Assembly (NCBI GenBank): GCA_004352715.1
Contig: SCFE01000007.1
Span: 686,220 to 750,219, forward strand
Origin: Hofstenia miamia
Lineage: Eukaryota > Xenacoelomorpha > Acoela
Reading direction: 5' to 3'
Length of the DNA stretch: 64,000 bases
Positions 1-10,204 of the stretch are shown here, piece after piece. The stretch's first letter is position 1. Each line of letters begins with the position of its first letter. Both the position numbers and the translations under genes were made by a program. The notes below the pieces were generated by a model. That model did not search any database, was not told the DNA's origin, and saw only the letters and a program-made list of their open reading frames with translations.

Positions 1-19
1 ATATATATATATATAAATA

Positions 20-435
20 CAGTAAAACCTGTAATTGAAGGCCATGTTCTTCTATTTTTCAACCTCCTTGCTAGGGCGGCCTTCTATTACAGGTGGCCTT
101 CAATTACAGGGTGGCCTTCTATTTTTCAACCTTCAATTTTTGGTATTTTTAGGTCTATAAAAATTTTAATTTCATAACTACTTAAAATGTTTCAAATCAG
201 TTGAAACCCCGTTGAGTTGTGTGTGCGTGCGTGCGTATGTACGTACGTACCCGCGCGTATCTCCATCCTTGCAAGAGAAAAGTCGATAGCTGTCTCAGAC
301 ACAAACCTGAGCGGTCTATTTTGAATCTCTTCGCTAGGGTGGCCTTCAGTTACAGTTGGCCTTCAATTACAGGGTGGCCTTCTATTGTTCAACCTCCTCA
401 CTAGGGTGGCCTTCAATTACAGACAGGTTTTACCG
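20..435. mobile_element. pogo/Tigger-like MITE, non-autonomous
   Basis: The ends form a terminal inverted repeat: CAGTAAAACCTG on the left and, read from the other strand, CGGTAAAACCTG on the right. Both ends are flanked by TA (18-19 and 436-437), as expected for Tc1/mariner-superfamily insertion. Inside, a GGCCTTCAATTACAG-type module is repeated: a block at about 71-133 recurs with few changes at about 329-392, both in direct orientation. No transposase is encoded. The pogo/Tigger placement rests on the CAGT(A/C)AAACCT-type end and the TA duplication. Confidence 0.7.
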
Positions 436-1226
436 TATATATATATATATATATATATAAATATTTAGTAGTGAACAGTCTGTATTAAATATTTCCGCCT
501 GTGAAAATGTGCAGTCTCTTTATATGATGATGATTATTGACAACAATATTTCAGCACCATCACTAATTTGAGAAAACTATCGATTGGCAATGACCTTATC
601 AGTTACATCAGTGAGATGTGAACGTTCTATATTTCATTGAATTTCGTGAAATCAGCTCTAAACACCACAATGGATTAAATCCGTTTGCGAGATCTCATTT
701 TTTGCATCAGAAACACACACAAAATCAAGATAAGAGAATTAGAAATGTGGTTTGGGATATGTGCGGTCGACGGTAATCATAGTTATTTGTTTAGCATCTA
801 CAATAAAATTTTACTTTACCTAATTCTTTTAATTAACCAATCATGTATCTGTAGAAAAATATGATACACTAAATTTAGAATTGCCTCATAATACCTATTA
901 GTTATCTAATCATGCAAAACTACAACAGTATATTTCACTAAATAAACAAAATCAAGCTGTTTGTAGCGTAGAGAACTATCGAAATCAGTATAAATGAATT
1001 CACTAATACCACAAGAATGAATCATGTGCTAACCATTTTGAAAAAAAATACATTATTTTTACAATGACTTAGATCAAATCTATGGATATTGCAATTAAAT
1101 AAACAATAAATACAGGCTACTCTCAAAAAGTCGTGAGCCTAATATAAATTAACTCACGTAGTAGCAAAATATTTAATTACAAGGTACTACAAGTTATGTA
1201 AGTTCTTTTTTTCTGAATATTTGCCT
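436..1226. other. AT-rich non-coding stretch
   Basis: A short TA microsatellite at about 436-461 is followed by AT-rich sequence in which I see no conserved coding segment or repeat end. Confidence 0.5.
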
Positions 1227-1381
1227 TTACTTCCTCCAGCTGCCAGTTAATTCTCGGATGCCATTTTTGAAAATTTCACCTGCCTTTTCATTGCGAAAGT
1301 TATTAAGTGCAATCAGGAAATCTCCTTTAGTTGCGAATTTTTGGCCGCGTAGTTCCCACTCTTTAGATTCGCATTGAAATT
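1227..1381 (-). CDS. putative terminal exon, unidentified protein
   Basis: On the minus strand a CACAACCCAG-type splice acceptor at about 1382-1391 precedes an open stretch that ends in TAA at 1227-1229. The peptide (about 51 residues, ending ELTGSWRK) is hydrophilic, with mixed charge and a codon pattern that looks coding compared with the AT-rich surroundings. I do not recognise the family. It may belong with the membrane-segment stretch at 1567-1809 on the same strand. A join to the neighbouring SPCA gene is not supported, because the sequence resembles no part of a P-type ATPase that I know. Confidence 0.3.
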
Positions 1382-1566
1382 CTGGGTTGTGCATTGGCAA
1401 TGAATGTTTTGAATAAATGATCACCATATTACTGCAACTATTTAAAGTTTTGCTGCCATAAACGAAGGCGACAGGCTTGCATCTCTGTCATAAGAAAGCG
1501 CGTTTCAGTACAAAGCGTGAACAAAGTTTTGTGATGGTCATTGAATCTTGGAAAGACTGGGGAGAT

Positions 1567-1809
1567 TTAACAGTAATATTCAAGCGCACTCTTTGGTTCA
1601 CTTGTTACAATATTTCTTAATTGTTCACCAATGTCATCTCCTATTTCTATGGGTCTTCCTGACCTTTCTGCATTCATATTAATATCTTCCCGCCATTTTC
1701 CAAGTAAAAACAAAAAAACCGTCAACACTACGATACTGCACAGCTTCCATAGCTCATTAACAGAAAATGAAAAGTGACCAATGAGAAACTGAACTAGTGA
1801 AAAGTTCAC
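1567..1809 (-). CDS. putative exon with one membrane segment, unidentified
   Basis: This open minus-strand stretch has a hydrophobic segment (around LCSIVVLTVFLFLL) followed by a polar tail (GKWREDINMNAERS and onwards), the layout of a membrane helix with a cytoplasmic tail. It has no ATG start (its first possible start codon is GTG), so if it is real it is an internal or partial exon. The family is not recognised. It lies 186 bp upstream, in minus-strand sense, of the putative terminal exon at 1227-1381 and might be part of the same gene. Confidence 0.3.
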   Translation of the reverse strand: MNFSLVQFLIGHFSFSVNELWKLCSIVVLTVFLFLLGKWREDINMNAERSGRPIEIGDDIGEQLRNIVTSEPKSALEYYC

Positions 1810-1819
1810 ACAAACAATT

Positions 1820-2813
1820 ATAAATACAGCATGCTTCCTTATAAAAGAATACTCATGACTTATTCAGCGTACTACTGAATTTTATCGATAATGGATACTG
1901 ATAAAAACGCGAAGTATTTAAGCATTGCAATATATAAGATAACTTCAGTGATCGAATATAGTTTTCCGCAAACTAATATTTTAAATTTTAAATTTTTTAA
2001 AAACTTGAACATTAGCAAATGGATTTGCAAAGATAATGAATGACTGGCGAAATATTTGTTTTAGAGTAAAACGTAATAGCTAAACATTTCTTTATCCATC
2101 CCAGCAATCCCCAAATGTTGCTATGAAAATAACAAAATATTGCACACATGTCACAATTTTAGTAAACATGTGTCATAGATCAGTAACTTGTATATTTTAC
2201 ACTGGTTACAAAATAAATATAAGAGATAGCAAAATAATTGTTTCTATAAAAAACTAAGAAAACTATAAAAATATCCATTTCTGCACACGATGCAGCTGTT
2301 GTTGAAAGTCTTCAACCGATTGCTGAATTTTAGTTAGTCTTCATTTATGAACAGTTGTTTCGAAGCAATATTAAACAAAAAAACCAATGAATGGAGCACC
2401 TGCATCTACACAACAATCTTGCAGGAAATGACTCATCATGAAATTTTTTGAACTTGTTGCAACAGCTGCATGATTGTTTACATAAAACATATTCGGTTCT
2501 GCAGTACATTTCGCAAGTCATAATGCAAAATCAGCAAGATGTTTTATGGCCATAACGTATGAAATATATGAACAACCCATTCCACATACAGTTATGGTTT
2601 ATTTCACAAAACAATGTTCATTACATGCGTGTGCCACTCGTAATTATAAATTACATTAGGTTATATAAGAAAGTGGTTGTTTCAGAAAATTGCTGAAGTA
2701 ATCTAATATGCATATAGGTAGTAATGTGCTTATGATTAAGTTACACAATCACCATTAATTAGAAATATTTGAAGTAACATAAATGTGCATATGAATACAT
2801 AAAAAACAAATAC
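1820..2813. other. AT-rich non-coding or intronic stretch
   Basis: No further P-type ATPase exon was found here by eye, although the next SPCA exon should lie in this direction. It is either a long intron, or the rest of the gene lies beyond the window start. Confidence 0.4.
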
Positions 2814-3228
2814 CAACGACATTTTGGAGGCATAAGTTTTTTCAATTCTTCTAAACTCTTTTCAGATCGATATTCTTGAATAAAAGCAACCGTAACAACG
2901 ATAACAATGGCCTAAACGTTAAGAAGATGAATATCATCTCAATAGTAAAACCATACCATTGTGATACTAAACGCATCATCAAATTGCTTCATCAATATAC
3001 TGACAAGAGCAGATACCAATAACAAGACAATCATTGGATCTTTAAACTAAAATTGGAAATGGTCATGAAAGAATTTGGCCAAAAAAGGAAATACCTGAGA
3101 TAAGTACTTCATAATCAATGTTTCATCTGGAGCGATATCGAATTCATTAGTTCCATGTACTCTGCGTCTAGATTCAACTTCATCGTACGTTAATCCACGA
3201 TATGGATCTAAATTAATGCCAATACTTT
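2814..3228 (-). CDS. ATP2C1: SPCA-type Ca2+/Mn2+ P-type ATPase, three N-terminal exons
   Basis: Three minus-strand exons, 3095-3228, 2957-3046 and 2814-2911, join in frame through GT-AG introns of 48 and 45 nt. Together they encode about 106 residues of a secretory-pathway Ca2+-ATPase N-terminus: an actuator-side segment ([20 protein letters not shown]), transmembrane helix M1 ([18 protein letters not shown]), the FDDAFSIT loop, helix M2 and the family signature [12 protein letters not shown]. Family members pump Ca2+ and Mn2+ into the Golgi. The FDDA and [10 protein letters not shown] strings separate SPCA from SERCA and PMCA. The exon 3095-3228 begins mid-codon, so an upstream exon is missing, and exon 2814-2911 ends in phase 2 with CR(C), matching the family's CHC-type continuation. 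The catalytic DKTGTLT region is not in this window. SPCA1 and SPCA2 cannot be told apart from this fragment, so the symbol is provisional. Confidence 0.88.
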
Positions 3229-3394
3229 CTGGTTGTATAAAAAATAGCAACTAGTAGTTAATGGGTCACATTTGATGAATATATATACATATGCAAAACA
3301 GGCAAAAAATTACAATACACTGTAATTCAAAAAAGTAATTATAATAAAATACTATTATTCCAGTCAATGCAAAACATTACAAGCATAATAAAAA

Positions 3395-3630
3395 ATCGAG
3401 TTCTCGGTAACGAGTGTAGTCACAGGAGATGAATTAGGAGCAGATGGATGAGTAAGCAAAGCGAGAGAAGCGATCCTCAAAGGGGAAGAGATCAGAGATT
3501 TCTTGAAGGACGGGGGCATGGAAAAAAGTCAATAGCAGTTGGAGGGTTGAGAGTACGGAGGAAATTAGCAGAAGCACGATAAAAAATCGAGTGAAGGGTG
3601 CGACGTTTCTTGGGACGACGAATATATATT
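3395..3630. repeat. GC-richer unidentified insert
   Basis: This patch of purine-rich, less AT-rich sequence (GGAG, GAAG and GAGA runs) is clearly different in composition from both flanks and probably a repeat fragment. I see no terminal repeats and recognise no coding domain in either strand. It lies upstream of the SPCA exons, so it could be within that gene's first intron. Confidence 0.35.
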
Positions 3631-3750
3631 ATTTCAATGTGCCGAAAGATTTAAAAATCCATTTCGCTGTGTTACCATCATCGTCAGTTTACAAAATATA
3701 CTGTAAATAAATTTACAATAAACTACACTAAATAATATAAATACATATAT

Positions 3751-4188
3751 TTGCCTCTGCTATTTTTGGAACTACATGAAAATTTTCGAAGCATACGCTT
3801 TCAGCCATATGGCCTATATGACTTGCCGAAAATACATAAAAATTCAGAAGATCCTCCACTACAACCTATAGTGTCAACAATTAATAATCAAAATTCGAAA
3901 GTTGACGAAACAGTGAGATTACTTATTAAAGAAATTTATACTCAAAAGTACATCATCAACGACATAAATAATTTTCTGTCCAAATTAAGGAATGTGTATA
4001 ATAATGAACAACAAAATAAATATCCTGTAAGCTACGATGCAAAATCCCTTTTTACCAATACCCCTCCAAAAAGACAAAATAACATATTATTACTAATGAC
4101 AAGTTGCATAATTGGTATGCCGTCTACACCGGCATACGAGGTTCGCCAAAAATTTGTTTCTGCATATATCTTATCAAGTGTTAAGTAG
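3751..4188 (+). pseudogene. Penelope-like retroelement RT fragment
   Basis: The translation contains the Penelope-like reverse transcriptase N-terminal signatures in order: LYDLPKIHKN (family GLPKIHK), QPIVSTINN (family PIVSxxx), then VSYDAKSLFTNTPP (family SFDVVSLFTNIP, carrying the first catalytic Asp of RT motif A). The RT is cut off just after this motif. The YxDD motif and the GIY-YIG endonuclease that such elements carry are absent. There is no convincing start codon. It is a 5'- and 3'-truncated dead copy, followed immediately by an irregular ~90-bp repeat. Confidence 0.75.
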
Positions 4189-5010
4189 AAAAAATACATT
4201 GCTTAGAAAAACATTTGAACTTAGAATTGCCATAAGGTTGTTCCTGTATTTGTCTTATTAAAAATTAAGTAAAAAACGTGCATTGCTTAAAAAAACATTT
4301 GAATTTATGAGCGCCGTGAAGTTTTTTCTTCTGCAAGTAGAATGTGTTTTAATCACATTCTATTAGGAAGGAAATATATATCTGCCATTTGATGTAGTAA
4401 TGCAAGCACTCTGTGAGGATAGTTGCAGAAATATATTCAATTTACCGCAATTCAGTCACAAAATCTAACAGTATCCGTGCTATTCAGTAAATTATAGAAG
4501 CATTGAATCCAATGTTCGCAATCTTTATGTGAATTAAACTCCATGCATCTTAGGTGTTACAATAAATATTGGTAAATAAAACTAATCACTACTACTATAT
4601 TTACAGATTGTTCTGTGCACAGCTCTCATAAATCAGGTTTAAATGTTTTATGTACATTTGCTATTGAAATTTAAACTTTATAAACATAAAGTCGATAATA
4701 TATATATCTAATTGATTTTATAGTAAACATGTATTTGAAGAGATTTGTGTATGTTCAGCAATGTATTTAAATTTAGGATCGCCGGAAGTCTTTTCTTGTA
4801 TATGCCTTAAAAAGTGTTAAGAGAAATGTTTTGATTTGCGATCAAAATAAGATTGTCCTTGTATGTTTCTTCTTAATTTTTAAGTAGAAAACACATTGCT
4901 TAAAGAAATATTTGAACTTAGGAACGCCTTAAGGTATTTCTTAAGGTATTCTTAATTGTTAAGCAGAAAGCACATATTGCTTAGAGAAACGTTTGAATTT
5001 ATAACAATAT
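4170..5010 (+). repeat. irregular ~90-bp repeat array, two blocks
   Basis: A diverged unit recurs: TTAAGTAGAAAA, then CATTGCTTA, AAACATTTGAA, CTTAGGAACGCC, then a TTCTTGTAT-like tail. Copies start near 4178, 4267, 4880 and 4960, with a partial copy near 4755, and an unrelated AT-rich stretch at about 4370-4740 separates the blocks. The units differ by many substitutions. The array begins directly at the 3' end of the Penelope-like fragment, so it may be part of that element's 3' region. This was identified by eye. Confidence 0.5.
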
Positions 5011-5372
5011 TTAAAGTAGAAATATCAATTTTCATTGAAATCTGTTAATAATTGGCCGACATACAGGCCAAAATATGGAATTTTAGGCTTTTATTTGAGG
5101 CTATTTCTTAAGAAAACCTTTCTGCAGAAATTTTTTAAATTTCAATATATTTTCAGAAAACATGTAGATTTTTATTATATATGACGTGCTAAGCCTACAT
5201 TAACTTGTAGCAAAGGCCATATTAGGTTTTTCAATTTTAGGCTTTTTAAATTTGGCTTCAGCCAAAATATATATTTCATTAATTTTATATTTTCCATTTT
5301 GATTTCAATTAATAATGAGCATATTTTGAAAATATCAATTTTCCAACAATTTATAAGAATTTATTGTCAAAA

Positions 5373-5467
5373 NNNNNNNNNNNNNNNNNNNNNNNNNNNN
5401 NNNNNNNNNNNNNNNNNNNNNNNNNNNNNNNNNNNNNNNNNNNNNNNNNNNNNNNNNNNNNNNNNNN
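5373..5467. other. assembly gap flanked by the same sequence
   Basis: This is a run of 95 N. The ~25 bases ending at 5372 (CAACAATTTATAAGAATTTA and onwards) reappear immediately after the gap, at about 5485-5511. Confidence 0.95.
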
Positions 5468-5513
5468 AATATCATCAAATTCCCAACAATTTATAAGAAT
5501 TTATTGTCAAAAA

Positions 5514-6144
5514 TGTGCGAAAATTGCGCAAACTTTAAATGACCTTATCAGCCAGCCTGCCAAAACTGTATTAATGTAAATATTGGCACGTTGACAATTC
5601 TAATACACAAATATGAAAACGTTAGCAGACCCGTATTTTTCCCCATGCATATTCAACAGTAATCTATGCTTGTAGAGCACTTTTTGTGAAATGAGGCTTT
5701 TATTAGAAAACGTATTTTTGAATTTAAATAATAATTGTGGAACCAATACATAAATTGCTAAAAATTTTAAAATTTGATTATACTAGGGACCCTCGATTTA
5801 AAAAGTAAAAAAATTGCATTTTTGATAATAACCCAAAGCCTATTGCTCTGAGCACATTCATTGAAATTTTGCAAAATCGTAATACAATTGCGCACATGTA
5901 TGCCATGTTAAATTTTGAAAAAAATGAGACAATTATGGCACCAAATTTTTCGAATTTCCCATATCCACGCCACTAGCAATGACTACGTCATTTTCCAACT
6001 ACGTTGACTACGTCAACTCCGTTTCCAAATGACGTCAGTTTTAGTCATTTACCTTTGATGAAATTAGAAGTCATTAAGTTGTAGAGAAATTGCTAAACAT
6101 GTGTTGCCTCAGCATTCCTTTCATTTTCAATAATAAATTGTATC
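5514..6144. other. non-coding stretch with CRE-like cluster
   Basis: This AT-rich sequence has no recognisable coding segment. TGACTACGTCA occurs twice (5980-5990 and 6005-6015), and a perfect palindromic TGACGTCA lies at 6030-6037. TGACGTCA is the classic cAMP-response-element core bound by CREB/ATF proteins, but no adjacent gene start is visible and the sites could be chance or part of a repeat. Confidence 0.4.
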
Positions 6145-7144
6145 NNNNNNNNNNNNNNNNNNNNNNNNNNNNNNNNNNNNNNNNNNNNNNNNNNNNNNNN
6201 NNNNNNNNNNNNNNNNNNNNNNNNNNNNNNNNNNNNNNNNNNNNNNNNNNNNNNNNNNNNNNNNNNNNNNNNNNNNNNNNNNNNNNNNNNNNNNNNNNNN
6301 NNNNNNNNNNNNNNNNNNNNNNNNNNNNNNNNNNNNNNNNNNNNNNNNNNNNNNNNNNNNNNNNNNNNNNNNNNNNNNNNNNNNNNNNNNNNNNNNNNNN
6401 NNNNNNNNNNNNNNNNNNNNNNNNNNNNNNNNNNNNNNNNNNNNNNNNNNNNNNNNNNNNNNNNNNNNNNNNNNNNNNNNNNNNNNNNNNNNNNNNNNNN
6501 NNNNNNNNNNNNNNNNNNNNNNNNNNNNNNNNNNNNNNNNNNNNNNNNNNNNNNNNNNNNNNNNNNNNNNNNNNNNNNNNNNNNNNNNNNNNNNNNNNNN
6601 NNNNNNNNNNNNNNNNNNNNNNNNNNNNNNNNNNNNNNNNNNNNNNNNNNNNNNNNNNNNNNNNNNNNNNNNNNNNNNNNNNNNNNNNNNNNNNNNNNNN
6701 NNNNNNNNNNNNNNNNNNNNNNNNNNNNNNNNNNNNNNNNNNNNNNNNNNNNNNNNNNNNNNNNNNNNNNNNNNNNNNNNNNNNNNNNNNNNNNNNNNNN
6801 NNNNNNNNNNNNNNNNNNNNNNNNNNNNNNNNNNNNNNNNNNNNNNNNNNNNNNNNNNNNNNNNNNNNNNNNNNNNNNNNNNNNNNNNNNNNNNNNNNNN
6901 NNNNNNNNNNNNNNNNNNNNNNNNNNNNNNNNNNNNNNNNNNNNNNNNNNNNNNNNNNNNNNNNNNNNNNNNNNNNNNNNNNNNNNNNNNNNNNNNNNNN
7001 NNNNNNNNNNNNNNNNNNNNNNNNNNNNNNNNNNNNNNNNNNNNNNNNNNNNNNNNNNNNNNNNNNNNNNNNNNNNNNNNNNNNNNNNNNNNNNNNNNNN
7101 NNNNNNNNNNNNNNNNNNNNNNNNNNNNNNNNNNNNNNNNNNNN
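6145..7144. other. assembly gap, exactly 1000 N
   Basis: This is a run of exactly 1000 N, probably a fixed-size placeholder rather than a measured gap. Confidence 0.95.
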
Positions 7145-7261
7145 AAGTAGGAATAAAAAACGAATCATTCATCGTAGAATATGCAGTGTAGCGAGTCTAA
7201 AACAACTTACTGAGGTTATAATGTCCAAAACGATGAATCATAAAAGAAGAAAGTATTCATA

Positions 7262-7652
7262 GCAAATGTTCAAAATGATGAGCATCACGTGCAGTACATT
7301 TGTTAACCTAGTCCAAAAACAGATCGGCACATCTTGTTCACCAAATCTAATGGTATGGCACGAATTTCTTCGGTAATAGTAGATCGTTGATAGTGCGTGG
7401 GTTTCCGCCATAAACTTTGTTCTTTAGTAAGCCAAACAGAAAAAGTCTGGTACAGTCAGGTACCGAGACCGTGCAGGCCAATCGATGAGGCCTCAGCGAC
7501 CAATCCACCTGTTGGGAAACTGGTTGTCCAACCACTCTCCCACAATAAGTGAATAATGGGGCTGAGCTCCATCACAGTTAAATTTCCATAAATTGATGTA
7601 CAGTTTTTGATTTCATTTTGCTGGCGTCTGGTTACTTTTGTTACACCCTGTA
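7262..7652 (-). pseudogene. broken IS630/Tc1-mariner-related DDE transposase
   Basis: On the minus strand the C-terminal catalytic part of an animal DDE transposase can be followed across several frames and stops: DGAQPHY, FPNRWIGR (stop) GLIDWPARS, LTVPDFFLFGLLKNKVYGG, NPRTINDL and, after a frameshift, DAHHFEHLL. This matches the family pattern QDGAPPH...RWIGRRG...WPPRSPDLTPLDFFLWG...PRT...HFEHLL. A possible 5' terminal repeat, CAGGGTGTAACAAAAGT, lies at about 7633-7651 on the minus strand, unusually close to the catalytic core, so the copy has probably lost its N-terminal half. The 3' end is hidden by the gap. Confidence 0.72.
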
Positions 7653-7661
7653 TTTCAATTA

Positions 7662-8253
7662 CAGTCAAACCTCAGTTTTTGAACGCTTCTGTTCGAGAAT
7701 TTTACGTCTCAGAACTCTACCAAACTTCAGCTCTTGAACAAACTGAAAGAAGCTGAGCCTACCGAAATGCAGCATACTTGCGAGCCAAAAGACCTTGAAC
7801 GCTAAGGACGTTTCCTCCATAGCGCATTTGCGATCAAAATTCATTCCGAGCATACATGTTCATTCTTAATTACGTAAATCCAATTTTTTTATCTTTCCAT
7901 CATGTATTAGCCCTAATCATGGATCCAAAGAAAAATTGTTTCACTTTTTGAACAGCTTATGTTCGAGAATTTTACGTCTCAGAACTCTACCAAACTTCAG
8001 CTCTTGAACAAACTGAAAGAAGCTGAGCCTACCGAAATGCAGCATACTTGCGAGCCAAAAGACCTTGAACGCTAAGGACGTTTCCTCCATAGCGCATTTG
8101 CGATCAAAATTCATTCCGAGCATACATGTTCATTCTTAATTACGTAAATCCAATTTTTTTATCTTTCCATCATGTATTAGCCCTAATCATGGATCCAAAG
8201 AAAAATTGTTTCACTTTTTGAACAGCTTATGTTCGAAAATCGAGGTTTGTATG
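7662..8253. mobile_element. pogo/Tigger-like element with internal 270-bp duplication
   Basis: The ends are CAGTCAAACCTCAG on the left and, from the other strand, CATACAAACCTCGA on the right, both flanked by TA (7660-7661 and 8254-8255). Inside, a unit starting at about 7672 repeats almost perfectly after 270 bp; the two copies share the same 53-codon open stretch on the minus strand. A short third start of the unit closes the element. The unit has no recognised protein domain, and the open frames are probably incidental. The element sits directly behind the DDE transposase fragment. Confidence 0.68.
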
Positions 8254-8255
8254 TA

Positions 8256-10204
8256 CAAGAATAATTTTTATCTCAAATTTTCATCATTACATTAGTAGGC
8301 ATAAACTCATAGATGTCTCTTATAAAAGGCATTCAATATTTCCTAGCAGGTTTAGATCAAATTGACTAAAAAATAGGAAAATAGTAAGTTGTTTATTACA
8401 TTAAAGTAATGCTAGCAGAAATAGAATTTACAAGCAGTTGCATCAAATTAATCCTCAAAGCCTTGGTGTGTTCGCTCAAGAATGTTACTGGCCTGATTTT
8501 TCTGTAGAACTTAAACTTAGTATGGGACAAAATTTTCTGTTACCTAATATTCAAAGGAAAAGCTGGTAACATATAATTATGGGACAACAACTTGCTCTCA
8601 TACTTTACCACAAACAGCCAAATTCATTCAAATACAGAATTGTATCAATTTACAGCAATATATTTTATTTCATTATCAGAATACAATTAATCCCTAAATT
8701 GATAACAATCTGCAGTTTTGAAAATAATTGATATCTATCTTATAATTCAGTATAAATATAGATATCAACTTTACATCACATCCTTTATGCTACTTGATTT
8801 AATATCAGCCAATGCAAAATGTTGTAGCTTGGGGGAAAACACAATACATGCTTTCTTAGCTATTGCAAAAAACTTTTAAATGAATTTCAAACTGATTCTT
8901 GCAATAATATCATAAATTAATATGCATAAGAAATATTAAATTTATTTTTTTTAATAATGTATCAGTGTAATACAAAATTGACAATCCAAGGTAGATTTTT
9001 CAATCATTGCTAGAGTCAGAACAAATATATCCAAAATCAACAATTCTAACGTGAACTTAGAAGGATTTTAAAACTTACTTTGTGTCTTATTTGAACATCT
9101 GATTCCAAATGTGTCATAAAATGAAAAAATGAAAGGTTTAGAAATTTATGATTGAAAAGTTTCTATAAAAAATTACGGCTTCAGCTTATTTTGGAATTAT
9201 GCAAATTTTTTGAGATTCTACAAAAGCAAATGGTGTTAACAATCACAGATACCCACTGAAATATTAGTTTTGTTTTAATTATGCAGAACAATGGTTTACT
9301 TTAATCACAATCTTGTGATTTGCAGAACAAAGGAGAAGAAAAAAATTTTCAAGTTACATGTTGATGAAAAGTTTAGTCCAATTATGTATTATAAAGAATT
9401 TCAAAATTCCCTAAAATTTTGTTGATCCACAAACATTGCATTTGCTTTGAAACAAACAAAGACACCACGAAACAATTAAAGGGTTTCACAAAACCGTAGG
9501 CTCAAACCCAATACCGAAATTGTCCAATTAGATGAAGAATTTTTTTGCATATTCGAGCTCTGATAACTGACATCTATCATGCATTAAAGATCATACACAT
9601 TATAGGTGTTGTTGGTGCTCAAATCGCCAGCGCCCAAATGGAATAGCCTTTATCTTCGAGAAAAAGTTCGAGTCAAAACCGAAAATGTCAAATAAAAAAG
9701 TTTATGCCAAAACCGGAAATGGCAATCAAACTAATCTGACCTAGCAAAATTGGATACTCGAACGTAATATAGAGATGAGAAACACATTGTGTTATTTCAC
9801 ATTTGGTACAATTATATTCTGAATGGTACACTGAAATAATATTACCATTTCCAATAAGAGTATCGGGCTATGTGGATAAAAAACGATGTACAGGTAAGTA
9901 GTTTTTCAACTGTTCAATGATACGTTTAGCAATTTTTTAACCAAAAAAAGTAATTATATTATTCATATGGTTTTCAATTCTAATTATATAATTGTTAAAG
10001 CGATAACATTATTATAAATTTTTTATAAGCTGAATGGGAAATTTCTTCTAACATTTCAAGTTATTTATGTGGTACACATAATATGTTTAAACAAGTTAAT
10101 TGCATACACATGGACGTACAGTGGTTGTATCAAAATAGGTTAGGAAAGAAAAAATTTTATACCTTCAGTCTACTGAAATTGGAACCTTAATAGTATTCAG
10201 TAAT
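8256..10204. other. AT-rich non-coding stretch
   Basis: I see no conserved coding segment. Short phrases built on AAACCGAAAATG-like text recur around 9500-9720, perhaps a decayed minisatellite. Confidence 0.4.

Noticed and set aside
3395-3630. First coding exon of the SPCA gene on the minus strand
   Set aside because: The translated text does not resemble the SPCA N-terminus, and no splice sites give a frame matching the exon at 3095-3228.
6074-7262. Several open frames of about 360-390 codons on both strands
   Set aside because: They consist almost entirely of N; only a few codons at either side are real sequence.
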